From the NCBI RefSeq assembly GCF_009725165.1, contig NZ_WNZW01000002.1, positions 744,001-808,000 on the forward strand: a stretch of 64,000 bases of DNA. The letters run 5' to 3'. Under the pieces are notes generated by a model. It was not told the origin of the DNA and did no database searches. It saw nothing but the letters and a program-made list of their open reading frames with translations. The position numbers were made by a program, and so were the translations under genes. This document shows positions 26,194 through 35,661 of the stretch, piece after piece; position 1 is the stretch's first letter; every line of letters begins with the position of its first letter. This DNA comes from Paenibacillus woosongensis (GTDB taxonomy: Bacteria > Bacillota > Bacilli > Paenibacillales > Paenibacillaceae).

Positions 26194-27216
26194 ATGGATC
26201 GTTACTCACGACAAATTTTATTTCCTCCAATTGGTAGAAAGGGCCAACAAAAAATAATGAATAGCCGTGTTGCCATCGTAGGATTAGGAGCATTGGGATC
26301 AGTCTTGGCTAATCATATGGTCCGAGCGGGGGTCGGTTTCTTACGCATCATAGATCGTGATTTTGTTGAGGAAAGCAATTTGCAAAGGCAAATGCTCTAC
26401 GATGAATCAGATGTAAGAGGACTGCTTCCAAAAGCTGTTGCTGCCTTTGACAAATTAAGTTTAATAAACTCACAAGTAGAAATTGACCATGTGGTAGCGG
26501 ATATTAACAATACGAATGCTGAAGAATTATTGAGTGGATTTAATCTTGTATTGGACGGTACGGATAACTTTTTAACCCGTTTTATTATCAACGATGTTTG
26601 TGTTAAGCATGGAATTCCTTGGATTTATGGAGGTGCCGTAAGTTCAAATGGAATGTACTCCGTTATTCGTCCGGGTGAAACGGCTTGTTTCCGATGCCTG
26701 TTTGAGACACCGCCGGAAACCATCGTCGGCGAAACTTGCGATACTGCTGGCGTGATCGGACCATTAATCCATATTGTTGCTTCATTTCAAGCGGTTGAGG
26801 CACTAAAAATACTTACCGACAATATGGAGCAACTCAATCCCTTTACGGAAAATTTCGATATTTGGTTCAATGAACAGAGACACTTAAAATTTAAGAATAG
26901 TAAAAGACCGAATTGTCAGGCCTGCGCTAACCATAATTTTGAATTTTTAGACCCCTCTATTACTCACGAAAGCATTACATCACTTTGCGGCCGCAATACA
27001 ATCCAATTTACTCCGACCGTTTCGAAACAAATAGACTTGACCGAATTGTCTCGGCGGATTAGTCATCTAGGAATAGTGAACAGCAACAAATTTTTGGTTA
27101 GGCTCCATATTAATCCTTATACCTTGGTCTATTTCAGTGATGGCCGCGTTTTGATTCAAGGTACCGATGACATAAGTACTGCAAGATCGCTTTATTCCAA
27201 ATATGTCGGTGCATAA
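26194..27216 (+). CDS. MoeB/ThiF-like E1 adenylyltransferase for the sulfur carrier
   Basis: A 340-residue E1-like enzyme, full length for ThiF/MoeB. It has RYSRQILFPPIG, the ATP-binding AIVGLGALGSVLANHMVRAG, DRDFVEESNLQRQ, zinc-binding CFRC and CQAC pairs, and the catalytic-cysteine region GETCDTAGVIGP. The C-terminal domain ends DGRVLIQGTDDISTARSLYS, as in the family. It adenylates the C-terminal glycine of a ubiquitin-like carrier before sulfur transfer. It is the only plus-strand gene of the cluster, divergent from the desulfurase. The partner is presumably the 91-residue carrier. A role in thiamine or molybdopterin synthesis is less likely, as no such genes are nearby. Confidence 0.9.
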   Translation: MDRYSRQILFPPIGRKGQQKIMNSRVAIVGLGALGSVLANHMVRAGVGFLRIIDRDFVEESNLQRQMLYDESDVRGLLPKAVAAFDKLSLINSQVEIDHVVADINNTNAEELLSGFNLVLDGTDNFLTRFIINDVCVKHGIPWIYGGAVSSNGMYSVIRPGETACFRCLFETPPETIVGETCDTAGVIGPLIHIVASFQAVEALKILTDNMEQLNPFTENFDIWFNEQRHLKFKNSKRPNCQACANHNFEFLDPSITHESITSLCGRNTIQFTPTVSKQIDLTELSRRISHLGIVNSNKFLVRLHINPYTLVYFSDGRVLIQGTDDISTARSLYSKYVGA

Positions 27217-27328
27217 TGCTGGCATGAATTCCGCTTAAATTCGCTTTTGGAAATTTTATCTTACAAATAAAAAATTGTAGATTCAACCGCATTAAAACGC
27301 AGAATTATTATGTTTTATGGCTGTTTAA
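27217..27328. other. AT-rich non-coding junction after the RiPP-like cluster
   Basis: AT-rich sequence with no open frame or clear terminator that I can support. It lies between the E1-like gene and the first gene remnant and marks the right border of the cluster. Confidence 0.4.
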
Positions 27329-27541
27329 CAGTACTATATACCTGGTACATTCTCGTATCGTAAATTTAGCTATAATCACAACATAATGATTTATGGTTTT
27401 GATAGAGATAAAACGTCTTATATTTCCAATGATTTTAATGAAAAATATCTGTTTAGTGAATGTTACTTTTCCCAATTCGTAGATTCATACTATCAATTAA
27501 AAATACTCCTATTTAAGAAAAAAATATACATACTAATTTGA
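27329..27541 (+). pseudogene. Fragment of a BtrH-like gene
   Basis: Seventy in-frame codons read QYYIPGTFSYRKFSYNHNIM, then IYGFDRDKTSYISNDF and a SECYFSQFVDSYY segment, ending at TGA. This aligns with the middle of the intact BtrH-like proteins nearby (FYLPGKAMYRQHHFAHDTLL followed by FGYD). A stop lies directly upstream in frame and both ends of the protein are missing. It is a decayed third copy; it stands about 195 bases from a sigK remnant, the same spacing seen between the intact BtrH-like gene and sigK at 48 kb. Confidence 0.65.
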
Positions 27542-27734
27542 CCCTTCGACTTGTAGATAATCTAATAGTTATTCGACAGGTTCTATCCTGTTATGCGTTC
27601 ATCATATTTGCATCAATATTTTCAAGGACGGGTAAAATGAACCATAAACTTAGATGGAACCTTGTATAGAAACAAATAATGATTTCTTTGGCGCAGATTC
27701 TTATAGAGCATTCTACGCCTAAGAAATCCATTAG

Positions 27735-28035
27735 CACTTCTTCTTATAAAACTCATAAAACTCATCGCGCTTTCACGCTAAGCCCACTCCTTGCCGCTAT
27801 GCTCGATACCGGAGCCTTCCTTAAAAATTACTGTCCCTAGACCTCAGGAATACTTTGACAAATTTGACTTTCTCCATTTTCAGCTGAACTCGGCCGGCCG
27901 CATCATAGGCTTCCGATCCACATATTATGAACGCAATTTCATAGCCCTCTTTATCCGTCCCCATTGGATCGTACATCGACACGTCCTTACGCGTTTTCTT
28001 CAGTCCAGATCCTCACCCGTATTATCGAATTTCTT
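27735..28035 (-). pseudogene. sigK: Decayed sigK copy (internal deletion, frameshifts)
   Basis: On the minus strand the region reads [10 protein letters not shown], a stop, then after a deletion [29 protein letters not shown], and finally a degenerate tail ending EFYEFYKKK. These segments match in order the intact sigma-K at 48432-49127, but about 40 codons after GEDL are missing and frame is lost. It is non-functional. It abuts the stop of the BtrH-like gene downstream and marks a recombination scar at a sigK 3-prime end. Confidence 0.8.
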
Positions 28036-28039
28036 AAGA

Positions 28040-29095
28040 TTATGAACACGTTACTTTGGATTTTCCGTGCAGCTCATTCAGCACTTGCTCCAGCACCTGC
28101 GATTCCTTAACCGCAAGCATTTGGATCTTTGCGATAGCCTCTTCCAGCAAGCTCGTATCTTCCTTTAAGAAGAAGGCGTACTTGTAAAATAGCTTCCGGA
28201 TCAAAAAGGCCTCTCGTTCAATCTCTTGATACTGGGCTGTCAATTTTTCAGAGGGACTCCAATAGCCGTTCTGTTTCATATACTCCAACCGGTCGGCCAT
28301 CATTTTCTTGTGCTCCCACAGAAGGTGAATCGGGATAATGTTACGGTATAATGTGGAATCGGATTGGAGCAAACGCAAATATTTGACGATTTCGTCGTAA
28401 ACCTTAAGCCCGTACACATGATGATTGGGACTGGCGATCGCCCTGTATCTCTCTGAACTGTTGCGGGACAACACATAATCCTCCAGGCTTTCGATCACCA
28501 GCTGAGTATCAAATGGATAGGTCCGATCTTTATTTAGGCTATACAGTATAATCTCCTTCGTATAATACGCCTTACTGCGATCGGCCTGTCGATAGCTTTC
28601 TAGAAACGGCTCATATCCGATATCCGTCTGTCCGTACTCATAATTGTGATTAAAACCGAGCGTATGAAATACTTGCTCTTCATCATCATAACCGAACAAT
28701 AAAGTGTCATGCGCAAAATGATGCTGCCTGTACATGGCCTTCCCCGGCAAATAAAATTCATCCAGAAATAAATAGACGTAGTCTCCCTGATCGATGCTTC
28801 GCTTGAAAAAAGCGATCAAATCCGTTCCCGTCTCCATCCGGCTGAGCAGATCTGCCGTAATGATTTTGAGATGAAGCAGCTCATTGTAATGATGTGTATG
28901 CATGGGCTGATAGTAGTTAACAAAGATATGTTCATCCAGATGATTAAAAAACTCAGGGTCCGCGCTCCATTGAATGTAATGGCTGTGAAGCCAGGGGAGA
29001 AAGTGCGGATGCTCCGGCATAACGGATAATGGATACGCATGGTGCAAATAGCTGTACAGCGCAGGCTGCATATGAACAGGGAGCTGTTTATGCAT
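28040..29095 (-). CDS. BtrH-like acyltransferase-family protein (NRPS-associated)
   Basis: A 351-residue protein of the BtrH N-terminal type. Recognisable segments are VYLFLDEFYLPGKAMY, LLFGYDDEEQVFHTLGF and IHLLWEHKKMMADRLEY. The best-known member, butirosin BtrH, transfers an acyl group from a carrier protein to an aminoglycoside. Here it begins at the stop codon of a one-module NRPS, so offloading or acyl transfer from its PCP is a natural guess (inference). It is homologous to the 332-residue protein at 47.2 kb and to the fragment at 27.3 kb. Catalytic residues cannot be assigned with confidence. Confidence 0.75.
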   Translation of the reverse strand: MHKQLPVHMQPALYSYLHHAYPLSVMPEHPHFLPWLHSHYIQWSADPEFFNHLDEHIFVNYYQPMHTHHYNELLHLKIITADLLSRMETGTDLIAFFKRSIDQGDYVYLFLDEFYLPGKAMYRQHHFAHDTLLFGYDDEEQVFHTLGFNHNYEYGQTDIGYEPFLESYRQADRSKAYYTKEIILYSLNKDRTYPFDTQLVIESLEDYVLSRNSSERYRAIASPNHHVYGLKVYDEIVKYLRLLQSDSTLYRNIIPIHLLWEHKKMMADRLEYMKQNGYWSPSEKLTAQYQEIEREAFLIRKLFYKYAFFLKEDTSLLEEAIAKIQMLAVKESQVLEQVLNELHGKSKVTCS

Positions 29096-32000
29096 TAATG
29101 TATTCCCCCTCCACCCGCAGCAACCGCCAGCTTCTCTTCGATAAACGCCGCCATTTTACGGATCGTATTGCACTCCTGAAGATCGAAATGGTCGATGTCA
29201 AAATGCTTCTGCAGTTCTACCTCAAGCTTGAGCGCAAGTAACGAATGCCCGCCAAGCTCCACAAAATCGTCATCGATACCGATATTGACGTTTTCGAGCA
29301 CATCCGACCATACGGTGGCCAGCTTTTTCTCCAGCTCCGTTTGCGGTTCGGCGTATTCCGTCCCAGTATAGTGAGCTCTCTCGCTCGGCTCGGGCAGGGC
29401 TTTACGATCTATTTTTCCGTTGGGGCTTAACGGCATTTCATGAAGTTGAACGAACCGCGTTGGGATCATAAACCTAGGCAGGGACTGTGACAAAATATCC
29501 CGCAGTTCGCCAGCCCCAAATGTCCTGTCTGCCACGTAGTATCCGCAAAGCTGTTTCTCGCCGGCTTCGTCCTCCCGCACGACAACAACACTTTGCTTGA
29601 TGGAAGGAACCTTAGCGAGCTGAGCATTGATTTCGCCGAGTTCAATACGAAAACCGCGTATTTTAACCTGATGATCCATTCGCCCGACATACTCGATCGT
29701 TCCGTCAGGCAGCCATTTGGCGAGATCGCCTGTTCTGTAAATTAGTTCTCCCTCCGCGAAAGGATGATTTACAAATACCTCGTTCGTCAAATCATCTTGA
29801 TTTAAATACCCCCGGGAAAGACCGGCTCCCCCGATACACAGTTCCCCTGGAACACCGATCGGCTGAAGCTGACGATCTCCATTGACGATATACATTTGGG
29901 TATTGCCGATCGGTGAGCCAATCGGCAGGGTTGCCGCTTCAGGATCAATGCTGTTAACTTTCCAGTACGCCGCATACACCGTACACTCGGTCGGGCCATA
30001 TATATGATATAAGCGGCCAGCACCTAACATATCCAGCGCTTTTCTTACATGGGATACCGATGCCTGCTCTCCCCCAAAAAAGATCGCCTTCATATTTTTC
30101 AAGCTTGACAGGTCACAATCGATGAACAAATTAAATAAGGCTGTCGTCATAAAAGAAACCGTGATTTGCTCATTTTTGATCAGATCCGTAATTTCGGCAA
30201 TGTCTCTCATCGTTTCCTTTGGAACGAGGATCAGTGCCGCCCCCCGCAGCAGGGCGTTGTAGATATCAAATGTGGATCCGTCGAACGCATAACTGGACAA
30301 TTGTAGAACCCGGTCCTGTTCTGTAATTTGAAACTCGCTTGCACCCTGGATCAGACTGGTTACATTGCGATGCGTGATAAGAACCCCTTTTGGAGCGCCT
30401 GTTGTCCCCGAAGTATACATCATGTACATCAAATCTCCCGGTTGATTCACATCCGGTAAATTGGATCTGTCTTCACAATAGGAGAGCTCTTCGTCCAACA
30501 CAACATGATGCTCCACACCCGCAGCCTTGGCTGAAAGATGCTTTTGCAGCAGCATCAGCTTTATCCCGGAATCGCCGATCATGTAATTCATCCGCTCCTG
30601 CGGGTATTCCGGGTCGAATGGAACATATGCGCCTCCCGCTTTCAGGATCGCGAGAAGACCTGTAATCATCTCCATAGATCTTTCCGCGAGAATGCCAACA
30701 GGCTGCCCCGCCCTGACCCCTTTGTTTCGCAAGGTCCGCGCCAGTTGATTGGCCCGTTCATTTAATTGGCGGTAAGACATCGACTGGCCTTGGAATGCCA
30801 CCGCAGTCCGATCCGGGAACCGGTTTGCCTGCTCCTCGAACCATCGATGAACCGTAATGTCTCTGACGGGAAACGAGGTGTTATTGAATTCCGCCAGAAG
30901 CTTGTTTTTCTCTTCCATAGTCACGATGTCAAAATCCTTCAGCCTTTGCCCCGGAGATTTCATTCCCTGCTCCATAATCAACATCAGCCGATCGCAAATT
31001 TGCCGTATTTCCTCTTCCGTAAACAAGCCGGTTCTGTAATCTATTTTAAGCAGCAGACTGCCGGGCATATTATGCAAATGAAATACAGCGTCCAAAGTCA
31101 GATCCTCGCAGCCGTAATCTTCACTATTCCCTAATTGCGAGCCAGCTTCTTCCGCCTGCCCCATATCCAAATAATCCATGCTTAGCTGAAATAAACGGTT
31201 CACATGGGGATGACTTTTCCTGATTTCGGACAGCAAAAGGTCATATGGATACTTATGATGCCGCAGCGCAGACAATTGTTCCTGACCCGCCTGTGAAACA
31301 AGTTCCTTGAATATCATCTCCGGTTCAAGCGTTATTCTTAATGGCGTAGTGCTGACAAACATGCCGAGCGCATGTTTATCATTGAAATTGGTCCGGTTCA
31401 AATAATTGGTACCGACGACAATATCCTGGTTGGATGTTAATTTGAACAGAAGTATAGAGAGGGCGCTTAGGAGCAAGCTCGAAGGGCTCACATGATGCTC
31501 TTGACAATAGTGATTGATTTGCTCGGACAGCGGCTGTGGCAGAGAATACGAAAACCTTGCAGCATGTGTATCTATGGCAGGTACCAGGTTCGCCTTGATC
31601 GTAGAGGATTCCGGAACAGTTTGAAATTTTTCGAGCCAATATTTACGGTCTTTCGCAAACCTGCCCGACTGAAGATACTTTTTCTCTTCTTCTATATAAG
31701 CTTGATAGGAATATGGCAGAGGGATTTGAGGAGTTTCACCATGAAGCAGCTCTTGATATAGTCTGTAAACTTCCAGTCCGCATTTACTCAGGGAGAATCC
31801 ATCCTGAATGATATGATGGGATTTCATGTATAACCATGTTTCGTCCTCGCCTTTTAAAATGATGCAAAAATAATACAATTCCGAACCGATGAGCTGAAAC
31901 GGAATTTTTCCTTGTTCCCGAATCCACTCGTCAATGACGGATTGCTCCGTATCCTGGCTGAATGGAACGACATCAACGGGTTTTAGCTCAGGCTGCTGCA

Positions 32001-32286
32001 TAAACGATTGGTATACTTCCCCCGAAGCTCTGACATGCAGGCGCAGCTGAAAAATATCATAGGATGCAATCAACGCTTGAACAGCCTTCTCCAGCACGGT
32101 TACATCCAGCCTTTGCTCAAACTTCAAGGCCGCATTCAAATTTCCAATCGAGGTGCCCGGATAGGTTGCTTCCATCATCCAGATTCTTTGCTGCGGGTGT
32201 GTTAATTCATGCTCTCCGTTTGTATCCAATTCATTGCTAAGCATCTCTCCACTCCTGTTCTCTATATATTTCCATCTAATTTCCAT
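29095..32286 (-). CDS. Single-module NRPS: condensation, adenylation, carrier
   Basis: A 1063-residue synthetase. The condensation domain (about residues 25-450) has the intact catalytic motif SHHIIQDGFS. The adenylation domain (about 470-970) shows MYTSGTTGAPKGVLITHRN, IYGPTECTVYAA, YRTGDLAKWLPDG and SPNGKIDRKALPE. The carrier domain has DDFVELGGHSLLALKLE. No thioesterase, epimerase or second module follows. The specificity pocket starts Asp-Gly-Phe, compatible with an aliphatic residue, but I do not assign it. The missing thioesterase may be replaced by the coupled BtrH-like protein (inference). An ABC exporter lies upstream on the same strand. Confidence 0.92.
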   Translation of the reverse strand: MEIRWKYIENRSGEMLSNELDTNGEHELTHPQQRIWMMEATYPGTSIGNLNAALKFEQRLDVTVLEKAVQALIASYDIFQLRLHVRASGEVYQSFMQQPELKPVDVVPFSQDTEQSVIDEWIREQGKIPFQLIGSELYYFCIILKGEDETWLYMKSHHIIQDGFSLSKCGLEVYRLYQELLHGETPQIPLPYSYQAYIEEEKKYLQSGRFAKDRKYWLEKFQTVPESSTIKANLVPAIDTHAARFSYSLPQPLSEQINHYCQEHHVSPSSLLLSALSILLFKLTSNQDIVVGTNYLNRTNFNDKHALGMFVSTTPLRITLEPEMIFKELVSQAGQEQLSALRHHKYPYDLLLSEIRKSHPHVNRLFQLSMDYLDMGQAEEAGSQLGNSEDYGCEDLTLDAVFHLHNMPGSLLLKIDYRTGLFTEEEIRQICDRLMLIMEQGMKSPGQRLKDFDIVTMEEKNKLLAEFNNTSFPVRDITVHRWFEEQANRFPDRTAVAFQGQSMSYRQLNERANQLARTLRNKGVRAGQPVGILAERSMEMITGLLAILKAGGAYVPFDPEYPQERMNYMIGDSGIKLMLLQKHLSAKAAGVEHHVVLDEELSYCEDRSNLPDVNQPGDLMYMMYTSGTTGAPKGVLITHRNVTSLIQGASEFQITEQDRVLQLSSYAFDGSTFDIYNALLRGAALILVPKETMRDIAEITDLIKNEQITVSFMTTALFNLFIDCDLSSLKNMKAIFFGGEQASVSHVRKALDMLGAGRLYHIYGPTECTVYAAYWKVNSIDPEAATLPIGSPIGNTQMYIVNGDRQLQPIGVPGELCIGGAGLSRGYLNQDDLTNEVFVNHPFAEGELIYRTGDLAKWLPDGTIEYVGRMDHQVKIRGFRIELGEINAQLAKVPSIKQSVVVVREDEAGEKQLCGYYVADRTFGAGELRDILSQSLPRFMIPTRFVQLHEMPLSPNGKIDRKALPEPSERAHYTGTEYAEPQTELEKKLATVWSDVLENVNIGIDDDFVELGGHSLLALKLEVELQKHFDIDHFDLQECNTIRKMAAFIEEKLAVAAGGGGIH

Positions 32287-32374
32287 GCGGAGAAATTATA
32301 GCATGTCGGAGTAGTGTTTTATACTTCATTATTTTACATTTATTGTTTAAATTCTTTGGATTGGAAATGGTCAT

Positions 32375-34705
32375 TTATTCTACACTTTTTAACGATTCAA
32401 TCATATTGATTCGGGACACCTTTCTCCGAAGCAGCAAGTTAGAGAGTGTGGTGAGCAGGAAGGCAAGAATGACGGATACGAGCAGAACAAACATATTGAT
32501 TTGATCTGGTATTTGCTGATGGGTGCTCGACAGCGCCTCTATAATAATGGAATACATGTAGCCGCTGATCGGCAGTGCGATAATGACTGCAAAGGTAGTG
32601 AGTATTATGTTCTCAAAGAAGATAAGCCGGTTTATTTTGCTTTTTTGATAACCCAGTACCTTAAGCGTAGCCAGCTCGCGATTCCTTTCATAAATATTGA
32701 TGGAGGATATCGTGTAGATGGCACCAAACGAAAGAATGACGGCACTAATAATAAACATAATGAAGATAAAACTGTTTTGCTTCAGAATATATTGTGCGGA
32801 TTCTTTCAAATCATCCTTATCCGCGATGGTATCTACCTGATGGTCTTGTTCGAAGAACTGGCGAACGTTAGTAAGGTCTGCGGCACTGCTGGCTTTCACT
32901 AGAAGCGAGGTTGGGTTGTAGTCGATGCCAAAGCTATGGAGATACGCTGCCGTGCAATAGAACGACGGATTCGAATACTGATTGGATATTTGCGCAACCT
33001 TCATTTCGACCGCTTTATTCGCAAACGACGGATCGGTGAATTGGATGCGGATCGTATCCCCTACCGCAACCTTATAGTAATCCGCATACGATTTGGGTAC
33101 CAGCACGCCGCTGTCCATAAGCGTAATCGGATTGTCGTTCTCGTCGAAAAATTGAATGAGAGTGTTGTCCTGCTCCGTAACGATCAACGTGGCGTTTTCA
33201 TGATCATCGCCTTTGACGAATTCCACGGGAAAGGCCGATAGATAGTAGCTGCTCTCAATCCCGGCGGGCAGCTGCACCTTCTGAAGCTCTGCTTCCCTCG
33301 CATATTCGACCTTCAGATCATAGGTATTTACCTCTTCGATCTGGTCAGCCACCCTTTGCAAGGACGTTTGAGTCCCGAAAGCCGTGATCAATAATACCGT
33401 GCTCACCACAACGCCAATGGAGCTCGCTATCGCCTTGTGCTTATTAAGAAAAATGTTTCTCAAAATAAGCTTATAGCTATAGGAAATCCGTCTCCAGATT
33501 CCCGGAAACCGTTCGATGAGCAGCTTCCTCATCTTCTTCGGCGGTTTAGGCCTCATCGCCTGCGCTGCCCGCTCTCGCAGAATGCCTCTGCCGCTCAGGT
33601 AACAAGCCAGCATGCCGAATGCGCTTGAGAACAGGATCGGCGGAATGACCGAGAAGGAGGATAGGGAGAAGGTGATACCTGGTAGCGAGTAGGATCTGGC
33701 ATTCGACGCCTCAATCATGGGAACGAATAGGATCGCCGAAACGACGCAGCCAAGAATGGAACCGATGATGCCGACAAGCACCGGGAATCCCATGTAATGG
33801 AGCATGATGCTGCTGTTCTTCACTCCTAACGCTTTCATAATGCCTACTTGGTTCCTTTGCGAATCGATGATTCGAGACATGATAAGGAAGAGAATGATCG
33901 CCTCAATCATAAAGAGAACCAACGGAATAACCTTGCTCATCAATTTATTGTTATGGACCGTTTGCTGAAGCTGCGAATAACTGAATGTCCGTTCTTTGCT
34001 GATTTGGCTTACATAGGAAAGATTTTTGGATTGTGCTTCAATGTTTTGGCTTAACTGGTTTACATCGTACCCTTCTTCCGCATCGATCAACACTTCATTA
34101 TAGAAAAGGCTGCCGGCGATTCGAGGAACTCCCGCTTCAGCCACATATGCGAATCCAGATGTTTTATGGTTCTGGGTTTCATTCTTTTTCGCATATTCCA
34201 CATTCTCGCCCAAGGCGCTAATGGTGAACGCCACATTCTGATCGTTGACGCTTAACTGTATTTGATCCCCGACTTTGTACTGATGTTCCCTAGCGTAATG
34301 GGAATCCAGCAAGATTTGATCCTTGCGAGACGGTATGCTCCCCTCAATGATCGCAGGCGTATTAATGATATTGTTGGCAGGGATCGAATGGATCTTTAAG
34401 GCCGCTTTCGTATTGTCAAAAGATTGCGTCGCATCAAAGGTGTACCGTCCTTCAATTTTGTTTATCCCTTCGATTTTCCCTAATTCCGCTATATCCTGCT
34501 TGGAAATTCGGTCGTAGTAGACGTTCAAGTCGCTTAAATTATGCGCTTGAAAGTAGTCCTTCGAATAAGCGCTAAGATTATCGCTTAACGTTACTAGCCC
34601 CGTATAGAAAAAAGAACCTACGGTGATCACCAACACAAAAGCAAGAAATTGGCCGATCGATTGCTTTATGTCCCTTAACAATTTCTTAAATAATTTCATC
34701 ACCAT
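32375..34705 (-). CDS. FtsX-like ABC transporter permease
   Basis: A 776-residue permease with an N-terminal membrane segment, a large extracytoplasmic domain, and two FtsX-type permease blocks of three to four helices each (around residues 255-390 and 650-770). This is the architecture of MacB/LolC-type or antimicrobial-peptide exporters in Firmicutes. The start overlaps the ATPase stop by seven bases. Probable role: export of, or resistance to, a peptide, perhaps the NRPS product (inference). Confidence 0.88.
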   Translation of the reverse strand: MVMKLFKKLLRDIKQSIGQFLAFVLVITVGSFFYTGLVTLSDNLSAYSKDYFQAHNLSDLNVYYDRISKQDIAELGKIEGINKIEGRYTFDATQSFDNTKAALKIHSIPANNIINTPAIIEGSIPSRKDQILLDSHYAREHQYKVGDQIQLSVNDQNVAFTISALGENVEYAKKNETQNHKTSGFAYVAEAGVPRIAGSLFYNEVLIDAEEGYDVNQLSQNIEAQSKNLSYVSQISKERTFSYSQLQQTVHNNKLMSKVIPLVLFMIEAIILFLIMSRIIDSQRNQVGIMKALGVKNSSIMLHYMGFPVLVGIIGSILGCVVSAILFVPMIEASNARSYSLPGITFSLSSFSVIPPILFSSAFGMLACYLSGRGILRERAAQAMRPKPPKKMRKLLIERFPGIWRRISYSYKLILRNIFLNKHKAIASSIGVVVSTVLLITAFGTQTSLQRVADQIEEVNTYDLKVEYAREAELQKVQLPAGIESSYYLSAFPVEFVKGDDHENATLIVTEQDNTLIQFFDENDNPITLMDSGVLVPKSYADYYKVAVGDTIRIQFTDPSFANKAVEMKVAQISNQYSNPSFYCTAAYLHSFGIDYNPTSLLVKASSAADLTNVRQFFEQDHQVDTIADKDDLKESAQYILKQNSFIFIMFIISAVILSFGAIYTISSINIYERNRELATLKVLGYQKSKINRLIFFENIILTTFAVIIALPISGYMYSIIIEALSSTHQQIPDQINMFVLLVSVILAFLLTTLSNLLLRRKVSRINMIESLKSVE

Positions 34706-35403
34706 TCAATCCCTTCAACGCTTTGTTTGTGCTCATTGACCGTTACGCTTTCGATTTTTCCGCTTTTCACGCGAATGATTTTATCCGCCATCGGGGCGAT
34801 CGCGGAGTTATGCGTAACCAGAACAACGCACTTTTTCGTTTCTCGGTTCAGATCCTGAAGAAGCTTCAATACGGACTTGCCGGTCACATAATCCAACGCG
34901 CCGGTTGGTTCATCGCAGAGCAAGAGCGAAGGGTTTTTGGCAACGGCGCGAGCTATGGCGACTCGCTGCTGTTCTCCTCCGGAGAGCTGGGACGGAAAGT
35001 TCTTCATCCGGTTCTTTAACCCGACTTTATTTAATATCTCTTGGGCATTCAAATGGTTTTTACATACTTCAGCAGCGAATTCAACGTTTTCTAAAGCGTT
35101 CAAATTGGGGATTAAGTTATAGAATTGAAAGACAAAGCCTACCTTCTCGGCGCGATATTCCGTGAGCTTCTTTTCGTGGAAGCTAGTTATATCCTCACAG
35201 CCAACAGTCACTTTACCCGAGGAAGCCGTATCCATGCCGCCAAGTATATTCAGAATCGTGCTTTTGCCGGCGCCGCTTGCGCCCAGAATAACAACGAACT
35301 CGCCCTCGTTGATGGAAAAGTCAACGCCGTTCAGCGCCTTGATTGACACTTCGCCTATTTTGTATTCTTTCGTTACGTTTTTGAATTCGATTAATGTTTT
35401 CAT
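34699..35403 (-). CDS. ABC transporter ATP-binding protein (LolD/MacB-like)
   Basis: A 234-residue ATPase with Walker [11 protein letters not shown]-loop [11 protein letters not shown], signature [14 protein letters not shown], Walker [13 protein letters not shown] and switch VLVTHNSAI. This set is typical of the LolD/MacB/BceA class that pairs with FtsX-type permeases. It overlaps the permease gene. The upstream region is shared with a divergent GntR gene and includes an inverted repeat that may control it. Confidence 0.92.
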   Translation of the reverse strand: MKTLIEFKNVTKEYKIGEVSIKALNGVDFSINEGEFVVILGASGAGKSTILNILGGMDTASSGKVTVGCEDITSFHEKKLTEYRAEKVGFVFQFYNLIPNLNALENVEFAAEVCKNHLNAQEILNKVGLKNRMKNFPSQLSGGEQQRVAIARAVAKNPSLLLCDEPTGALDYVTGKSVLKLLQDLNRETKKCVVLVTHNSAIAPMADKIIRVKSGKIESVTVNEHKQSVEGIEW

Positions 35404-35487
35404 AAATCTTATCTCCCCGTTATATATTTTCTACACTTTTAAAGCTCTCCCCTTAGCCATGAGCCTTGTATATTTCATTGCATGTCG

Positions 35488-35509
35488 GTATACTACTCAT
35501 GTAGCATAC
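35488..35509. promoter_or_regulatory. Inverted repeat between ABC exporter and GntR gene
   Basis: GTATACTAC (35488-35496) and GTAGCATAC (35501-35509) form an inverted repeat with one mismatch and a four-base centre. It stands between the divergent ABC and GntR genes, in the size range of GntR operators, so the 35.6-kb regulator is a likely binder (inference). Confidence 0.5.
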
Positions 35510-35587
35510 TATAATACAACAATTTCATTGTCAATAACTGGGGCAAGTGTAAGAAAGGATCCTTTTCTCTCTTCAGGGGATTTGCTA

Positions 35588-35616
35588 TTGACATCTGTTT
35601 ACGCGTAAGTTATGGT
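35588..35616 (+). promoter_or_regulatory. Sigma-A-type promoter of the GntR/ABC operon
   Basis: Perfect TTGACA at 35588-35593, a 17-base spacer that contains the palindrome TTACGCGTAA, and TATGGT at 35611-35616. It lies about 45 bases upstream of the GntR start. The palindrome inside the spacer is a plausible autoregulatory operator. Confidence 0.65.
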
Positions 35617-35661
35617 TTGCTGCTAGATAGGTAACAAACTACGATGCTGAGTGGTGAGGCA

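Noticed and set aside
1-27216. PEARL-type (LanB-like) peptide aminoacyl-tRNA ligase
   Set aside because: No protein in the cluster shows a lanthipeptide-dehydratase-like domain; any tRNA-dependent step must use another enzyme.
27791-28045. Plus-strand 84-residue open frame
   Set aside because: It is the antisense of a degenerate sigK copy and resembles no protein.
29095-32286. Several 60-120-residue open frames inside the NRPS gene on both strands
   Set aside because: They are shadows of a high-GC coding frame with clear NRPS motifs.
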